A DNA stretch of 64,000 nucleotides from Mixta theicola (lineage in GTDB: Bacteria > Pseudomonadota > Gammaproteobacteria > Enterobacterales > Enterobacteriaceae). Location: NCBI RefSeq assembly GCF_002895925.1, contig NZ_NWUO01000001.1, forward strand, positions 434,001 through 498,000, in the 5' to 3' direction. Position 1 is the first letter of the stretch; each line of letters starts with the position of its first letter. Both the position numbers and the translations under genes were made by a program. The notes under the pieces are model-generated. The model was not told the origin of the DNA. It saw only the letters and a program-made list of their open reading frames with translations, and did not search any database. Below, one piece after another: positions 1 through 9,568 of the stretch.

Positions 1-1
1 G

Positions 2-310
2 GACGGCGCCCTGATCGATTACGTCGCCTTTTGTCTGACCGGCGCGCGTAAAAAGGCGGGAAAAGATGCGTTGCTGATTGGCTGGGGCGTGGAAGATCGC
101 ACCCGTATCTGGCTGGAAGCCTGGCGTCTTTCTCAACAGGGCTGGCGTATCGATGTGCTGGCGGAGCCGCTGGATAAACCCAGACCGGAACTGTTCCCCG
201 GCCAGCAAATATTCGTCTGGACGGGTAAAAAACTGACCCGCCGTCAAATAGAGCAGGTGGCTCACTGGCATGAGCAGGGCTTCTCAATCAGCGTACACGG
301 GCCGAGTTAA
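2..310 (+). CDS. mlrA: MlrA-like MerR-family regulator, C-terminal fragment
   Basis: The reading frame is open from the left edge of the window, so only about the last 102 residues are present. MlrA (YehV) is a MerR-type activator of the curli/biofilm regulator csgD; its N-terminal helix-turn-helix lies outside the window. What is visible is the C-terminal effector-like domain, with LLIGWGVED near the start of the fragment and a WRIDVLAEPLD stretch. The identification rests on resemblance to E. coli MlrA and on the next genes being yohO and yehWXYZ, the E. coli order. The DNA-binding part cannot be checked here. Confidence 0.75.
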   Translation, partial: DGALIDYVAFCLTGARKKAGKDALLIGWGVEDRTRIWLEAWRLSQQGWRIDVLAEPLDKPRPELFPGQQIFVWTGKKLTRRQIEQVAHWHEQGFSISVHGPS

Positions 311-389
311 AAATGGCGCAAATTGCCTGGTCGTCAGAAACGGATCGGGTTATGATCCGCTCTCTTGTTTTATCGTTACAGGCAGTATT

Positions 390-497
390 ATGAACTGGCA
401 AAAATTCCTGGTTGGCACCCTCTTTTTCATTATGGCGGTCGGCGGTACTGGCGGTCTGATGCTGGTGGGTTATACCATTATTTTACATTCCCGCTAA
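390..497 (+). CDS. yohO: Small membrane protein YohO
   Basis: This 35-residue protein starts MNWQKFLVG and is nearly all one hydrophobic segment containing a glycine-rich AVGGTGG stretch, ending YTIILHSR. E. coli YohO is also 35 residues with the same GG-x-GG-x-ML-x-GYT pattern and lies at the same place between mlrA and yehW. Its function is unknown; it is a single-pass inner-membrane miniprotein. Its last 20 bp overlap the 3' end of yehW tail to tail, so the two convergent transcripts share this stretch. Confidence 0.8.
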   Translation: MNWQKFLVGTLFFIMAVGGTGGLMLVGYTIILHSR

Positions 498-1212
498 ACC
501 AGCGCTGCAGGCGCTCAAACAGCCGGTCCACCACCAGAGCCAGTAGCGCCACCAGCACCGCTCCCTGAATTACATACGCCGTATTAAACCCGCTCAGGCC
601 GATAATAATCGGCGATCCCAGGCTTTTCGCCCCTACCGTAGAGGCGATGGCGGCGGTGCCGATATTGATAATCACCGAGGTGCGCGCCCCGGCGATAATT
701 ACCGGCGCAGCCAGCGGCAGCTCAACGCGCGTTAAACTCTGCCAGCTGCTCATGCCTGCGCCCCGCGCCACTTCCCGCACGCTGGCGGGCACCGATTCTA
801 TCCCGGCCAGCGTGCCCTGCAGCACGGGCAAAATCCCGTACAGCAGCAGCGCGATAATCGCTGGCTGCTCGCCGAAGCCGATAACCGGCACCGCCACGGC
901 CAGCACCGCCACAGGCGGAAAGGTTTGTCCGGCGGCGGCCAGCGTTTCCACCAGCGGACGAAACTCACGTCCGGCACGGCGCGTTACCGCAATGCCCGCG
1001 CCAAGGCCAATTAACGCTGCGCCCAGGCTGGAGATCGCCACCAGCCGCAAGTGCGCCAGCGCCAGCTGGAAAAAACTTTCCTGTTGATAGACCGGACGAT
1101 CCAACTGGGGAAACCAGTGGGCAAACAGCGGGCCGCTTCTGGGCATCAGCAACAGCAGCGCGATAAAGAGCGCAATCAGCCACAGCAGCGGATCGCGCAA
1201 TAGCCGTTTCAT
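478..1212 (-). CDS. yehW: Osmoprotectant ABC transporter permease YehW (OsmU system)
   Basis: Inner-membrane permease of 244 residues, the last gene of the yehZYXW (osmU) operon, which takes up glycine betaine or choline-O-sulfate type osmolytes. It has an N-terminal hydrophobic anchor and about six membrane segments. The binding-protein-dependent permease loop lies near residues 145-170 ([14 protein letters not shown]). The ATG overlaps the yehX stop by 4 nt, indicating translational coupling. Its length matches E. coli YehW (243). In E. coli this operon is RpoS- and osmotically induced; no clear operator was recognised here. Confidence 0.92.
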   Translation of the reverse strand: MKRLLRDPLLWLIALFIALLLLMPRSGPLFAHWFPQLDRPVYQQESFFQLALAHLRLVAISSLGAALIGLGAGIAVTRRAGREFRPLVETLAAAGQTFPPVAVLAVAVPVIGFGEQPAIIALLLYGILPVLQGTLAGIESVPASVREVARGAGMSSWQSLTRVELPLAAPVIIAGARTSVIINIGTAAIASTVGAKSLGSPIIIGLSGFNTAYVIQGAVLVALLALVVDRLFERLQRWFSGNVK

Positions 1213-2144
1213 GCGTTCTCCCGCTGACGCAGCAGATCGCTGAAGTGCAGCACGCCCAACGGCACGCCCTGCGCATCCATCACCGGCAGCTTATCGGTTT
1301 GCCGGGCGATAAACAGGGAAAGCGCCTCACGTAACGACATCGAAGCCTCTACCGGCGTCTCCTCCAGCCATTCGCCGCGCCTGGCCGCGCTGCCCGCGTT
1401 ACCCAGCGAGAGCAGGCGTACGCCCAGCTCGCTGCGGCCAAAAAAATCACGGACAAAATCGTTGGCGGGACGGGTCAATAGCTCGACCGGCCTGCCCTGT
1501 TGCACGATGCGTCCGTTATCCATCAGCACAATGTTATCCGCCAGCGTCAGCGCTTCATCAATATCGTGCGTCACCAGCACAATGGTACGCCCGGAAAGCC
1601 GGTGAATCCGCAGCATTTCCTGTTGCAGCGCGCCGCGCGTGACCGGATCGAGCGCGCCGAACGGTTCGTCCATCAGCAGAACTTCGGGATCGGCAGCCAG
1701 CGCGCGCGCCACGCCTACCCGCTGCTGTTGCCCGCCGGAAAGCTGATGCGGATAGCGCTGACGCAAATCTTCTTCCAGGTTAAGCAGCGCTAACAGCTCG
1801 CTTATCCGCGCCTGCTTTTGCGCCTGCGGCCACTTCAGCAACTCCGGCACGGTGGCGATATTTTTTTCCACCGTCCAGTGCGGAAACAGCCCAATCGACT
1901 GGATGGCATAGCCCATACGCCGCCGCAGCGCCTGCGGATTAAAGCTGCGGATCTCCTCGCCGGCGAACTGTATCGTGCCCTTATCATGCTCGATCAGCCG
2001 GTTAATCATTTTCAGCGTGGTCGATTTACCCGAGCCGGAAGTGCCAATCAGCACGGTAAATTCACCGGCGGCGATATGCAGGTTGATGGCGTCAACCGCC
2101 GCCTTACCGGCAAAATATTTACTGACCTGATTAAACTGGATCAT
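1209..2144 (-). CDS. yehX: Osmoprotectant ABC transporter ATP-binding protein YehX
   Basis: ATPase subunit of the OsmU importer, 311 residues. Walker A is GTSGSGKST near residue 35, the signature is LSGGQQQRV near 135, and Walker B is [11 protein letters not shown] near 157. The C-terminal 60 residues ([20 protein letters not shown]) look like a CBS-type regulatory segment, as in other QAT-family osmoporter ATPases. It overlaps yehY by 4 nt upstream and yehW by 4 nt downstream, so the whole set is one operon. Confidence 0.93.
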   Translation of the reverse strand: MIQFNQVSKYFAGKAAVDAINLHIAAGEFTVLIGTSGSGKSTTLKMINRLIEHDKGTIQFAGEEIRSFNPQALRRRMGYAIQSIGLFPHWTVEKNIATVPELLKWPQAQKQARISELLALLNLEEDLRQRYPHQLSGGQQQRVGVARALAADPEVLLMDEPFGALDPVTRGALQQEMLRIHRLSGRTIVLVTHDIDEALTLADNIVLMDNGRIVQQGRPVELLTRPANDFVRDFFGRSELGVRLLSLGNAGSAARRGEWLEETPVEASMSLREALSLFIARQTDKLPVMDAQGVPLGVLHFSDLLRQRENA

Positions 2145-3304
2145 AAGGCGTTCCTTTGCAGCAGGGAGATAACGATTTTAAACAGCGTATCCACCAGCAC
2201 CGCCAGCGCGATAACCGGGATCACGCCCAGCAGCACCAGCTCCAGCGCGCTGCTGAGCAGCCCCTGAAAGATAATAGCGCCGAAGCCGCCCGCGCCAATT
2301 AAGGCAGCGATAACGGCCATGCCTACCGTCTGGATTGTCACCACGCGCAGGCCGCTGAGCAGCACCGGCAGCGCCAGCGGGATCTCCACCTGCCAGAAAA
2401 TTTGCCCGCGCGACATGCCCATGCCGCAGGCGCTTTCCCGCACGCCGTCCGGCACCTGCTGCAGGCCCGCCACCACGCTGCGCACCAGCGGCAGCAGCGC
2501 ATACAGCACCAGCGCGATCAGCGCCGGAGCGAGGCCAATGCCGCTGACGCCAAGCCGACCCAGCCAGGGAAACTGCGCGGCCAGCCCCGCCAGCGGCGCA
2601 ATCAACAGGCCAAACAGCGCCACCGACGGCACGGTTTGAATAATATTCAGCACGGAAAAAATCACGCTCTGCCAGCGCGCGCGGCGATAGCAGAGCAGGC
2701 CCAGCGGTACGCCCAGCAGCAGCGCCAGCAGCAGCGTTGTCAGCAGCAGCAGCAGATGACGCGTCAGCGCCTGGTCAAAAATCTCCTGACGGTTGGCGTA
2801 CTCTTTCAGCAGCGAGAGCTGATCGAGCTGCCCGCCGAGCAGCAGCGCCAGCAGCGGCAGCCAGACCTGAGCATTCAACAGCAGCCGCCACGGCGCGCTA
2901 CGCGTCAGTCGCATAACGCTGTCTGCGGCAATCAGCAGACAAAGCGCGATGGCCGCCCACAATCCGCTGCCAAAGCTGGTGCGCGCCAGCGCGCTGCCCT
3001 GCCCGGACAGCGTTTGCGCCGCGTGGCCGCCAAGCGCCACCAGCAGGGTTAGCAGGATTTCGCTTAGCGCCAGCGTGAGGATCAGCGTCGGACGACTAAG
3101 CGGCAGCCAGGCCAGCAGCAGCAATAGCGGAAGAATAAGCAGGATCAGCCAGCCTGCGCCGTGCAACAGCCCGGCCAGCATCACCGGCTGGCCGGATACC
3201 AGCCGGTTAGGCGCAAAGCTGGCAAAAGGTAAAGCGAACAGCGTCGCGATCAGCAGCGCGGTCAGCAACAGCAGCACCCGGTTACGGGGAATAAATCGCA
3301 GCAT
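2141..3304 (-). CDS. yehY: Osmoprotectant ABC transporter permease YehY
   Basis: The larger permease of OsmU, about 387 residues. It has roughly nine hydrophobic helices in two groups; the C-terminal half carries the conserved permease domain ([21 protein letters not shown]). The start chosen is [12 protein letters not shown] because E. coli YehY begins there. An in-frame ATG at 3349 would add 15 residues and overlap the 3' end of yehZ by 28 nt. Neither start has a strong ribosome-binding site, so the start is uncertain. It lies directly downstream of the substrate-binding protein gene. Confidence 0.9.
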   Translation of the reverse strand: MLRFIPRNRVLLLLTALLIATLFALPFASFAPNRLVSGQPVMLAGLLHGAGWLILLILPLLLLLAWLPLSRPTLILTLALSEILLTLLVALGGHAAQTLSGQGSALARTSFGSGLWAAIALCLLIAADSVMRLTRSAPWRLLLNAQVWLPLLALLLGGQLDQLSLLKEYANRQEIFDQALTRHLLLLLTTLLLALLLGVPLGLLCYRRARWQSVIFSVLNIIQTVPSVALFGLLIAPLAGLAAQFPWLGRLGVSGIGLAPALIALVLYALLPLVRSVVAGLQQVPDGVRESACGMGMSRGQIFWQVEIPLALPVLLSGLRVVTIQTVGMAVIAALIGAGGFGAIIFQGLLSSALELVLLGVIPVIALAVLVDTLFKIVISLLQRNAL

Positions 3305-3321
3305 GGTTGCGGTGCTGCGGA

Positions 3322-4242
3322 TCACCGCAGGTTTTGCTGCTGCAGCCATTCAGCGGCCACCTTTTTCGCGTCCTGGCCTTCAACGGCAATTTTGGCGTTC
3401 AGCGACTGCAACGTTTTTTCATTCAGCGCACTAAATACCGGCTTCAGCCAGGCGGCAATCTCAGGATACTGCTTCAACGCCGCGGCGCGGATCACCGGCG
3501 CGGGCGCGTAAATCGGCTGTACGCCCTTAGGATCGCTTAGCGTTTGCAGCCCCAGCGCCGCCACCGGTCCGTCAGTGCCGTAGGCCATCGCTGCGTTCAC
3601 GCCGGAGGTTTGCTGCGCCGCCGCCTTGATGGTGACCGCCGTATCGCCGCCCGCCAGCGACAGCAGCTGATCCTGATTGAGCTTAAAGCCATACGCTTTT
3701 TCAAAGGCGGGCAGCGCATCGGCGCGCTCGATAAACTCGGCGGAGGCGGCCAGCTTAAAGGTGCCGCCCTGCTTAAGATAGCGGCTGAGATCGGCCAGCG
3801 AAGCGAGCTGGTTTTTCTGAGCCAGATCGCCACGCACCGCAATAGTCCAGGTGTTATTAGCCGGTGCGGGCGACAGCCAGACCAGCTGATTTTTCTGCGC
3901 ATCCAGCGTTTTGACCTTTTCATAGCCCGCCTGCGCGTTTTTCCATGCCGCATCGCCAGCGAGATTAAAGAAGAACGCGCCGTTGCCGGTATATTCGGGA
4001 TAAATATCCAGTTCGCCGGCGGTTATCGCCCCGCGCACCACTTGCGTATTGCCCAGCTGGATTTTGTTAACCGTTGGCACGCCATGCTTATTCAGCACCT
4101 GCAAAATAATGTTGCCCAGCAGCGAGCCTTCCGTATCGATTTTCGAACCGACGCGCAGCGGATCGGCGGCCTGCGCGGTGCCGATCAGCGTTATCAGGGC
4201 AGCAAAGGCGAGTAAACCGCGACGCGCAGTAGCAAAAGCCAT
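3322..4242 (-). CDS. osmF: Osmoprotectant-binding periplasmic protein OsmF (YehZ)
   Basis: Periplasmic solute-binding component of OsmU, 306 residues, first gene of the operon. A signal peptide covers about residues 1-26 (hydrophobic [13 protein letters not shown], then AQA). The mature protein has the QAT-family ligand-binding sequence [13 protein letters not shown] and [12 protein letters not shown]. The ATG at 4242 is preceded by AAGGAAA at good spacing, so the upstream in-frame TTG is not needed. In E. coli this gene is RpoS-dependent; the 150 bp upstream would hold the operon promoter, but I cannot assign its boxes confidently. Confidence 0.93.
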   Translation of the reverse strand: MAFATARRGLLAFAALITLIGTAQAADPLRVGSKIDTEGSLLGNIILQVLNKHGVPTVNKIQLGNTQVVRGAITAGELDIYPEYTGNGAFFFNLAGDAAWKNAQAGYEKVKTLDAQKNQLVWLSPAPANNTWTIAVRGDLAQKNQLASLADLSRYLKQGGTFKLAASAEFIERADALPAFEKAYGFKLNQDQLLSLAGGDTAVTIKAAAQQTSGVNAAMAYGTDGPVAALGLQTLSDPKGVQPIYAPAPVIRAAALKQYPEIAAWLKPVFSALNEKTLQSLNAKIAVEGQDAKKVAAEWLQQQNLR

Positions 4243-4392
4243 GGCAATTTTCCTTTTCAGCAAAGTTATTCTGTCAAAGCGTAGCGCAAATCCCTGCGTG
4301 CGCCGAGTAAATAACTCATTTCTGCGAGACGCGACGCAAGCTTAGGATTTGACAGAGGTACGCTGGGATTTAACCTATTGCATCATGAGGTT

Positions 4393-4518
4393 ATGTTCAA
4401 CAATCCATACATCCTGTAGCTGGCTACGCTGGCCGGTTTGATTGCGCTGCGGCTGGTGCGTCGGGAGCCGGCGAGTTATAACGGAGATGTGGAGGTTTTT
4501 ACCGAACCCGCACGCTGA
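4393..4518 (+). pseudogene. Possible broken small membrane ORF
   Basis: An ATG at 4393 opens MFNNPYIL and meets an in-frame TAG at 4417. The same frame then continues for 32 codons with a hydrophobic helix (LATLAGLIALRLV) followed by a charged tail ending in TGA at 4518. The last 43 bp overlap the 3' end of idi on the other strand. A single amber codon inside an otherwise sensible mini-membrane-protein frame suggests a decayed gene, but the frame is short and could be chance. I do not recognise a family. Confidence 0.22.
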
Positions 4519-5039
4519 ATAAAACGCGTTAGCTGCTCAGGAATGCGCGCGAAGGTATATAAAAACCAGGGAGTAAAGCGTGCAGGATCGCGCGTTATCT
4601 CCTGTTGAATCGCTTCCAGCGAGAGCCAGCGGCTGGCATCAGCCTCTTCCGGATTGAGCTGCGGCTGGGCGTCGCTGAAGGCGAAAAATACGTGGCCATA
4701 TTCATGCTCGGTCAGCCCGTTGCTCAACGGCAGGTTATAGCTCAGTTCAAACATCGGCGTCAGCGCTAAATTGAGACCCATTTCCTCCTGCAGTCGCCGC
4801 TCGGCCGCATGCTGGGTTGATTCATAAGGATAAGGATGGCCGCAGCAGGTATTGCTCCACAGGCCGCCGCAGTGATATTTACCGCTGGCGCGGCGCTGCA
4901 GCAGCAGCTGATGTTGATGGTTAAAGACATAAACCGTTACCGCACGATGCAGTAAACCTTTTTCATGCACCTCCAGCTTTTCCATTTTGCCGGTAGGACG
5001 ATCAAGATGATCAACAAGGATAACTTCAATAGCGGGCAT
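4476..5039 (-). CDS. idi: Isopentenyl-diphosphate delta-isomerase, type I
   Basis: Interconverts isopentenyl and dimethylallyl diphosphate in isoprenoid synthesis; a cytosolic Nudix-fold enzyme needing divalent metal. The 187 residues match the usual type I length (about 180). Key features are the catalytic Cys in SNTCCGHPYPYE (near residue 68), the Nudix-like AAERRLQEEMG (near 81-91) and the catalytic Glu in EHEYGHVF (near 115). It is alone on its strand between osmF and a chemoreceptor gene. No carotenoid genes are visible here, so this is the housekeeping isomerase rather than part of a pigment cluster. Confidence 0.93.
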   Translation of the reverse strand: MPAIEVILVDHLDRPTGKMEKLEVHEKGLLHRAVTVYVFNHQHQLLLQRRASGKYHCGGLWSNTCCGHPYPYESTQHAAERRLQEEMGLNLALTPMFELSYNLPLSNGLTEHEYGHVFFAFSDAQPQLNPEEADASRWLSLEAIQQEITRDPARFTPWFLYTFARIPEQLTRFIQRAGSVKTSTSPL

Positions 5040-5154
5040 ACGGGCTCCTTCAGATTAATCCCAGCTATTGTGGCATATCCGCCGGGCCTTATGCCGGAAA
5101 AAAGTCCCCTTATTTATCACAATATGTACAGAAAAGTAAGCCAGACCGCCCCTT

Positions 5155-5179
5155 TGCTCCGCGATCCAATCGCGGAGCA
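5155..5179. other. Perfect hairpin downstream of the chemoreceptor gene
   Basis: An 11-bp perfect inverted repeat (TGCTCCGCGAT / ATCGCGGAGCA, 3-nt loop) lies between the 3' end of the chemoreceptor gene and idi. On the minus strand it is nested in a second arm pair, AAGCCA and TGGCTT, the latter followed by ACTTTT. This suggests a factor-independent or weak terminator for the chemoreceptor transcript. No perfect U-tract follows the inner stem. Confidence 0.45.
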
Positions 5180-5193
5180 CGTTGGCTTATCTC

Positions 5194-7089
5194 TTACAGT
5201 TTGAAGCGGTTGACTACCTGCTCCAGCTGCACGCTCTGCTCTTCCATAGCCTGGGCGGCGGCGGAAACCTGTTGCACCAGCGCGGCATTTTGCTGCGTGG
5301 TGCTATCCAGCTGGTTGATCGCCACGTTTACCTGTTCAATTCCCATGCTCTGTTCACGGCCGGCGGACATAATTTCGCTCATCAGCGTGGTAACGCTGCT
5401 GACGCCCTGCATCAGCTCATCCATGGTATGACCCGCTTCGTTTACCAGCTGGCTGCCCGCATCAATATTCGCGACGGAGGTTTCGATCAGCTTTTTAATT
5501 TCGCGCGCCGAGTTGGCAGAGCGCTGCGCCAGATTGCGCACTTCGCTGGCAACCACCGCGAAACCGCGACCCTGCTCGCCGGCCCGCGCGGCTTCCACCG
5601 CCGCGTTCAGCGCCAGGATATTAGTCTGAAAGGCGATACTGTCGATCACGCTGATAATATCCACCACCTTACGTGAGGAGGCGTCAATTTCGCCCATCGT
5701 CGCTACCACCCGCTGCACCACGCCGGTGCCGCGCTCAGCCACCTTCGAGGCTTCGCCCGCCAGCTGGTTGGCGTGGGTAGCGTTATCCGCATTTTGACGC
5801 ACGGTGCCGGTTAACTCTTCCATCGACGCCGCGGTTTCCACAATGGAGCTCGACTGCTCTTCGGTACGCGCGGAGAGATCGAGGTTGCCGCTGGCGATCT
5901 GCCGCGAGGCCGAGGTGATAGCCAGCGCGCTGTCGCCAACCTGCCGCATCAGCCCCTGCAGATAGCTAATAAACTGGTTAAAGCTCTCCGCCACGGCGTT
6001 AAACTCCGGGCTGTTACTGGCCGGCAGACGCTGGGTTAAATCAGCTCCGCCGCTCGACAGCGCCAGGATATTTTCTTTAAGCAGGCTCAGGCGCTTCATC
6101 ATGCTGCGAATAAAGCCCAGCAGCACCAGCAGCAGCACGATAGCCAGCGGGATCTGAACCATGCCCAGGCGTAAAATCATAGAGTAGGTCTGTTGCGTCA
6201 GCAGGCTGGTCGGCACATCGCTCGCCAGATACCAGGGACTGCCGGCAATCTGCTGGACAAACAGAGTACGGTCGCCCTCTTCGCTCTGATACTGACTTTC
6301 CACCGGCTGCTTCCCGGCATTCGCCAGCAGCGTCTTCAGCGGCGCGGCCAGCGGCAGGTTAAGCTCTTTCAGATATTGCAGCTTCGGCGTGCCATCGACC
6401 AGCGCCGCGTTGCCGACCACTTTGCCATCGGCCTCGACGATCAGTACGCGACCGCCAATCGCATCGCCCATCTCTTTCGCCAGGCGGTTAAAGAACCCCA
6501 GCGTCACGTCAATGGTGGCCACGCCCCAGGCCGCGCCGTTGCGATAGATAGCCATCGCACAGTTGGTGCGCGGCTGCGGACTGGCGGCATCCTGATAGGC
6601 ATTAGCCCAGGCGCACTGCCCTTTGCTGGCGGCGAGACCCGCTTTATACCACGGCTGTTCATAGTAGCGATCCGCTTCCGGCGAGTTCCAGAAGGTGTTT
6701 ACCTGTAGCTGGTTGCTGGCATCACGGGCAAAAAAGGTACTGAATTTTTCCCGGTCCGCCGCGCGCATGTTCGGCAACGGCCAGATGCCGCCGCCAAAAA
6801 CGTTACTGTCGTTATACTGATTGACCAACGCCGGCAGCAGGCTATCAATGGCGGCGCTGTCCATCACGCTGGCCGCTTCGGTAATGGTGCGTTGCTGCGC
6901 CTGAACGCGGTTCATCTGTTCGACGATCCGTGCGGCGAGCGTATCGACCTCGTAGCGCACCAGACGCTCTTCATTCGTTTTTAATTGCGGGGCAACAAAA
7001 AGATTGATGACCACGACGGTGACCGCCATCAATACGATAAAAAATGCCACAATCGCCGCCGTAAAGCGTGCCTGCGTTGTTTTTAACAT
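5194..7089 (-). CDS. Methyl-accepting chemotaxis protein with periplasmic Cache-type sensor
   Basis: Transmembrane chemoreceptor of about 631 residues. TM1 spans roughly residues 9-31, a 270-residue periplasmic sensor follows with the double-Cache look (WYKAGLAASKG, GVATIDVTLGFF), TM2 is near 307-329, then a HAMP segment to about 382. The C-terminal signalling domain carries the invariant hairpin tip ([29 protein letters not shown] is the family pattern; here the tip lies near residue 495). There is no NWETF-type CheR-tethering pentapeptide; the protein ends VNRFKL. The ligand is unknown. A GTG two codons upstream of the chosen ATG is an alternative start. A GAAGGGC/GCCCTTC hairpin sits in the leader. 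Confidence 0.9.
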   Translation of the reverse strand: MLKTTQARFTAAIVAFFIVLMAVTVVVINLFVAPQLKTNEERLVRYEVDTLAARIVEQMNRVQAQQRTITEAASVMDSAAIDSLLPALVNQYNDSNVFGGGIWPLPNMRAADREKFSTFFARDASNQLQVNTFWNSPEADRYYEQPWYKAGLAASKGQCAWANAYQDAASPQPRTNCAMAIYRNGAAWGVATIDVTLGFFNRLAKEMGDAIGGRVLIVEADGKVVGNAALVDGTPKLQYLKELNLPLAAPLKTLLANAGKQPVESQYQSEEGDRTLFVQQIAGSPWYLASDVPTSLLTQQTYSMILRLGMVQIPLAIVLLLVLLGFIRSMMKRLSLLKENILALSSGGADLTQRLPASNSPEFNAVAESFNQFISYLQGLMRQVGDSALAITSASRQIASGNLDLSARTEEQSSSIVETAASMEELTGTVRQNADNATHANQLAGEASKVAERGTGVVQRVVATMGEIDASSRKVVDIISVIDSIAFQTNILALNAAVEAARAGEQGRGFAVVASEVRNLAQRSANSAREIKKLIETSVANIDAGSQLVNEAGHTMDELMQGVSSVTTLMSEIMSAGREQSMGIEQVNVAINQLDSTTQQNAALVQQVSAAAQAMEEQSVQLEQVVNRFKL

Positions 7090-7154
7090 ATCCACACCAC
7101 GTAACAGGAAGGGCCATATTGCCCTTCTGGTGTTAACGGCATATGAACGTTTTA

Positions 7155-7180
7155 CTTGAGGCGGACGCCATCACACTTTA
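7155..7180 (-). promoter_or_regulatory. Possible sigma-28 (FliA) promoter
   Basis: On the minus strand TAAAGTGT is followed after 10 nt by GCCTCAAG, resembling the flagellar sigma-28 consensus TAAAGTTT-N11-GCCGATAA. The -35 matches 7 of 8, the -10 only partly, and the spacer is one short. It lies about 65 bp upstream of the chemoreceptor start, a sensible place for a class-3 motility promoter. The match is suggestive only. Confidence 0.3.
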
Positions 7181-7240
7181 CAAAAATTCCGCCCGGCCTG
7201 GCGGGTGCAGCAAAAAGAGAGACGAAAACGGACGCGGGCC

Positions 7241-8350
7241 TTACTCTTCCGGCTCAACCACCTGCTGGCGCGGCCGGAAGATATGATTAGCGCCGTACTG
7301 CAACAGACGCGTCACCAGCTGCATACCGCCCTCGTCATCGGCCTGGGCAAAATGCTGTTCGGCGGCGGTTACCGGCGTGGCCCACAATAAGTTCACCCGC
7401 TCGCCTTCGCGCTTCGGCAAGGCGAACTGTCCGCCCTCCGCGCCCAGCGTGGCGGAAAGCAGAAACCCTTCAAAGCCCACCGGCGCGACCGAAGAAGGCA
7501 GCGTATGGCCTTCGCCCAGCCAGTTCAGGCTGCTCCAGGGATAGTGCGCGTAGTTAGCCAGCGCGCTGGCCATCTGAATAGCGTTATCTTCCGTCATCAC
7601 TTCCGCATCGATCGCCATCGCCAGTTCAGTGCGGCGATACTGAGGCGCCAGATCTTCATACAGAAAATCAACCCACGGCATCGGACGGATGCACATGCCA
7701 ACGGTAAAGAAATACCAGACGCCCTGATGATAATGCTGCGAAATCGCCATCGGCGGCCACTGGTCCTGATCGATAGAGTAATATTTGAGCGACGGGCCGT
7801 AGTGGGATTCGTAGCACTGCAGCAGATCGTGCTGTACCGGCTGCCAGAGGTGTCCATCATGCCAGTCGCGCCAGAACTGACGATACGCCAGCGCCTGAGC
7901 GTAATAGTGGTTTGTCGAGGCCGATCCCAGCGGCGCGGTCAGGCGATTCTCTTTAATACAGCCCGCCGAGAAACTTACCTGTTTATTCTGATAGAGGCTC
8001 CAGCCCGGAATGACCGCCAGCAGCTGCCCCTGATACCAGACCGCCGCGCCATCGTCGGTCGGCTCCCAGATAATTTGCAGGCCGGCCGGATCGAGCGGCG
8101 GCTCGGCTTCCAGCGTACGGCAACAGTCGGCGCTCAGCAGCGGCGCGATCCCCTGTTCTATCGCCGCGCTGTCTTCTTCAAACGGCGCGGGCAGCAGATT
8201 ACGCAGCCAGCAGCCGCGCACCGCGAAACGGGAACGAAACGGCTCGGTGGGCCAGATATAAAAATAGGCGGCCCGTTCGGTCTGTTCGATGATGGCGGTT
8301 AACGTCTGCTGCTGATTAGTCACCTCAGCAATCAACTGCGAATATGTCAT
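7241..8350 (-). CDS. Suppressor-of-fused (SUFU)-domain-like protein
   Basis: A soluble 369-residue protein with no signal peptide or membrane segment. The C-terminal third (GEGHTLPSSVAPVGFEGFLL, then VNLLWATPVTAAEQHFAQ) resembles bacterial SUFU-domain proteins, where a 'gD.l' segment is followed by a short strand and a conserved PI/PV-x-x-x-E segment. The N-terminal part is aromatic- and acid-rich and not recognised. Function is unknown; the eukaryotic namesake binds Gli transcription factors, but bacterial members are often small immunity or interaction proteins. It lies 90 bp upstream of no obvious partner and is transcribed in the same direction as the flanking MpaB-like gene and chemoreceptor. 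Assignment is from memory of family patterns. Confidence 0.55.
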   Translation of the reverse strand: MTYSQLIAEVTNQQQTLTAIIEQTERAAYFYIWPTEPFRSRFAVRGCWLRNLLPAPFEEDSAAIEQGIAPLLSADCCRTLEAEPPLDPAGLQIIWEPTDDGAAVWYQGQLLAVIPGWSLYQNKQVSFSAGCIKENRLTAPLGSASTNHYYAQALAYRQFWRDWHDGHLWQPVQHDLLQCYESHYGPSLKYYSIDQDQWPPMAISQHYHQGVWYFFTVGMCIRPMPWVDFLYEDLAPQYRRTELAMAIDAEVMTEDNAIQMASALANYAHYPWSSLNWLGEGHTLPSSVAPVGFEGFLLSATLGAEGGQFALPKREGERVNLLWATPVTAAEQHFAQADDEGGMQLVTRLLQYGANHIFRPRQQVVEPEE

Positions 8351-8439
8351 AGTGCCTCAACGCAACGTGGAGGAATCCAGCTTCCCCGAGAATAGAGCAG
8401 GATCTCCCTTATTGCGACACAGCGGCAAGGGTAATAATC

Positions 8440-9312
8440 TCAAAAATCACGCCCCACGCGCCGCATTGCGCGCGGCCAGGCCCCGTTACGCACCGACCAG
8501 CGCAGCATGGCCGCCAGCAGCCGGATGCGTCGATCGATAGTCGCCTGACGACGCGCGCTCAGGGCGAGGCCGCTCATCTGCTGCGCCCAGTCGGGCAGCA
8601 GGCCTATTCCCGCCTCCATCAGGGTGCCCATAACCAGCTTTGCCGGCCTGCTGGGCGCCGGGGCCTGCAGCAGCAGCCTGATAACCTCGCGGGTGCGCGC
8701 GTCACAGCGCAGCTGCGGGCGCATTTGCTGCAGCCGCTCCTCTACCGCCTGCACGCTTTTTGGCACCTGCTGCGCGCCCAACGCCTCCGCGACCCGCGCC
8801 GCCTGCGCATAGTAAAGATCCCGATCGGCCAGGCTGAGCGCCGGATTTTTATAGCGCAGATGGGCGGCAAGGAAACGGCTGGCCTCGGCGATATGCACCC
8901 AGGTTAACAGCTCAGGATCGCTGGCAGCGTAGGGAATGCCGCAGCCGTCAACGCCGTTAACCTGCAAATGGATGCGCTTTACCCGCTCAATTAGCGTCAG
9001 CGCATCGGCGCGATTGCCAAAGGTGGTTACCGCGACAAACTGGCTGGTGCGGCGCAGACGGCCCAGCATATCCTGGCGAAAGGAGGAGTGATCCCACACG
9101 CCCGCCAGCGCCGAAGGGTGCAGCATCTGTAGCAGCAACGCGCTGATGCCGCCGCACAGCATGGAGGTAAAATCACCGTGTACCGACCAGACCACGCTGT
9201 CGGGGCCAAACAGCCCCGGATCGCCCGGCGGTTGGGAAAGGTCGAACTCATTAAGCGAAAGACCGTTTACCCGGAAAACCTGTTTTTCGATACGTCTGCG
9301 TAATAATTCCAT
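8440..9312 (-). CDS. Oxygenase MpaB family protein (DUF2236)
   Basis: 290-residue protein with the DUF2236/MpaB pattern: LRRRIEKQV at the N-terminus, PGDPGLFGPDSVVWSVHGD, then LLLQMLHPSALAGVWDHS, and later TWVHIAEASRFL. Conserved His residues in HGD, MLHP, WDHS and WVH are the probable haem or metal ligands of this family. Known members include fungal MpaB and the latex-clearing protein Lcp; bacterial substrates are mostly unknown. The ATG at 9312 is chosen because family members begin near LRRRIE; an upstream GTG at 9366 would add 18 atypical residues. No partner gene is evident. Confidence 0.8.
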   Translation of the reverse strand: MELLRRRIEKQVFRVNGLSLNEFDLSQPPGDPGLFGPDSVVWSVHGDFTSMLCGGISALLLQMLHPSALAGVWDHSSFRQDMLGRLRRTSQFVAVTTFGNRADALTLIERVKRIHLQVNGVDGCGIPYAASDPELLTWVHIAEASRFLAAHLRYKNPALSLADRDLYYAQAARVAEALGAQQVPKSVQAVEERLQQMRPQLRCDARTREVIRLLLQAPAPSRPAKLVMGTLMEAGIGLLPDWAQQMSGLALSARRQATIDRRIRLLAAMLRWSVRNGAWPRAMRRVGRDF

Positions 9313-9568
9313 TAAATATCCATGACTTCTCTGCCTGCCGCTGCGTTCTGCAATAAACAAATACACTCTTTTACGCAGAATTACGCCTGCGGCAATTAGC
9401 TGATTATTAAGATTAATATTTAATAAGCAAGGTATAAATTAGTATAAATCCTTATCTTTCATCTGTTTGTAAGCGAAACGCAGATTATTTGCCTGCCGTC
9501 ACACTTTCTACCAAGCTTTTATGGCAACCGCAGCACACCAACACCTAATTAATAGGGAGATAAGCGTT

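Noticed and set aside
4476-5039. idi as a marker of a carotenoid cluster, as in some Pantoea
   Set aside because: No crt genes are nearby, and this is the type I isomerase flanked by osmF and a chemoreceptor.
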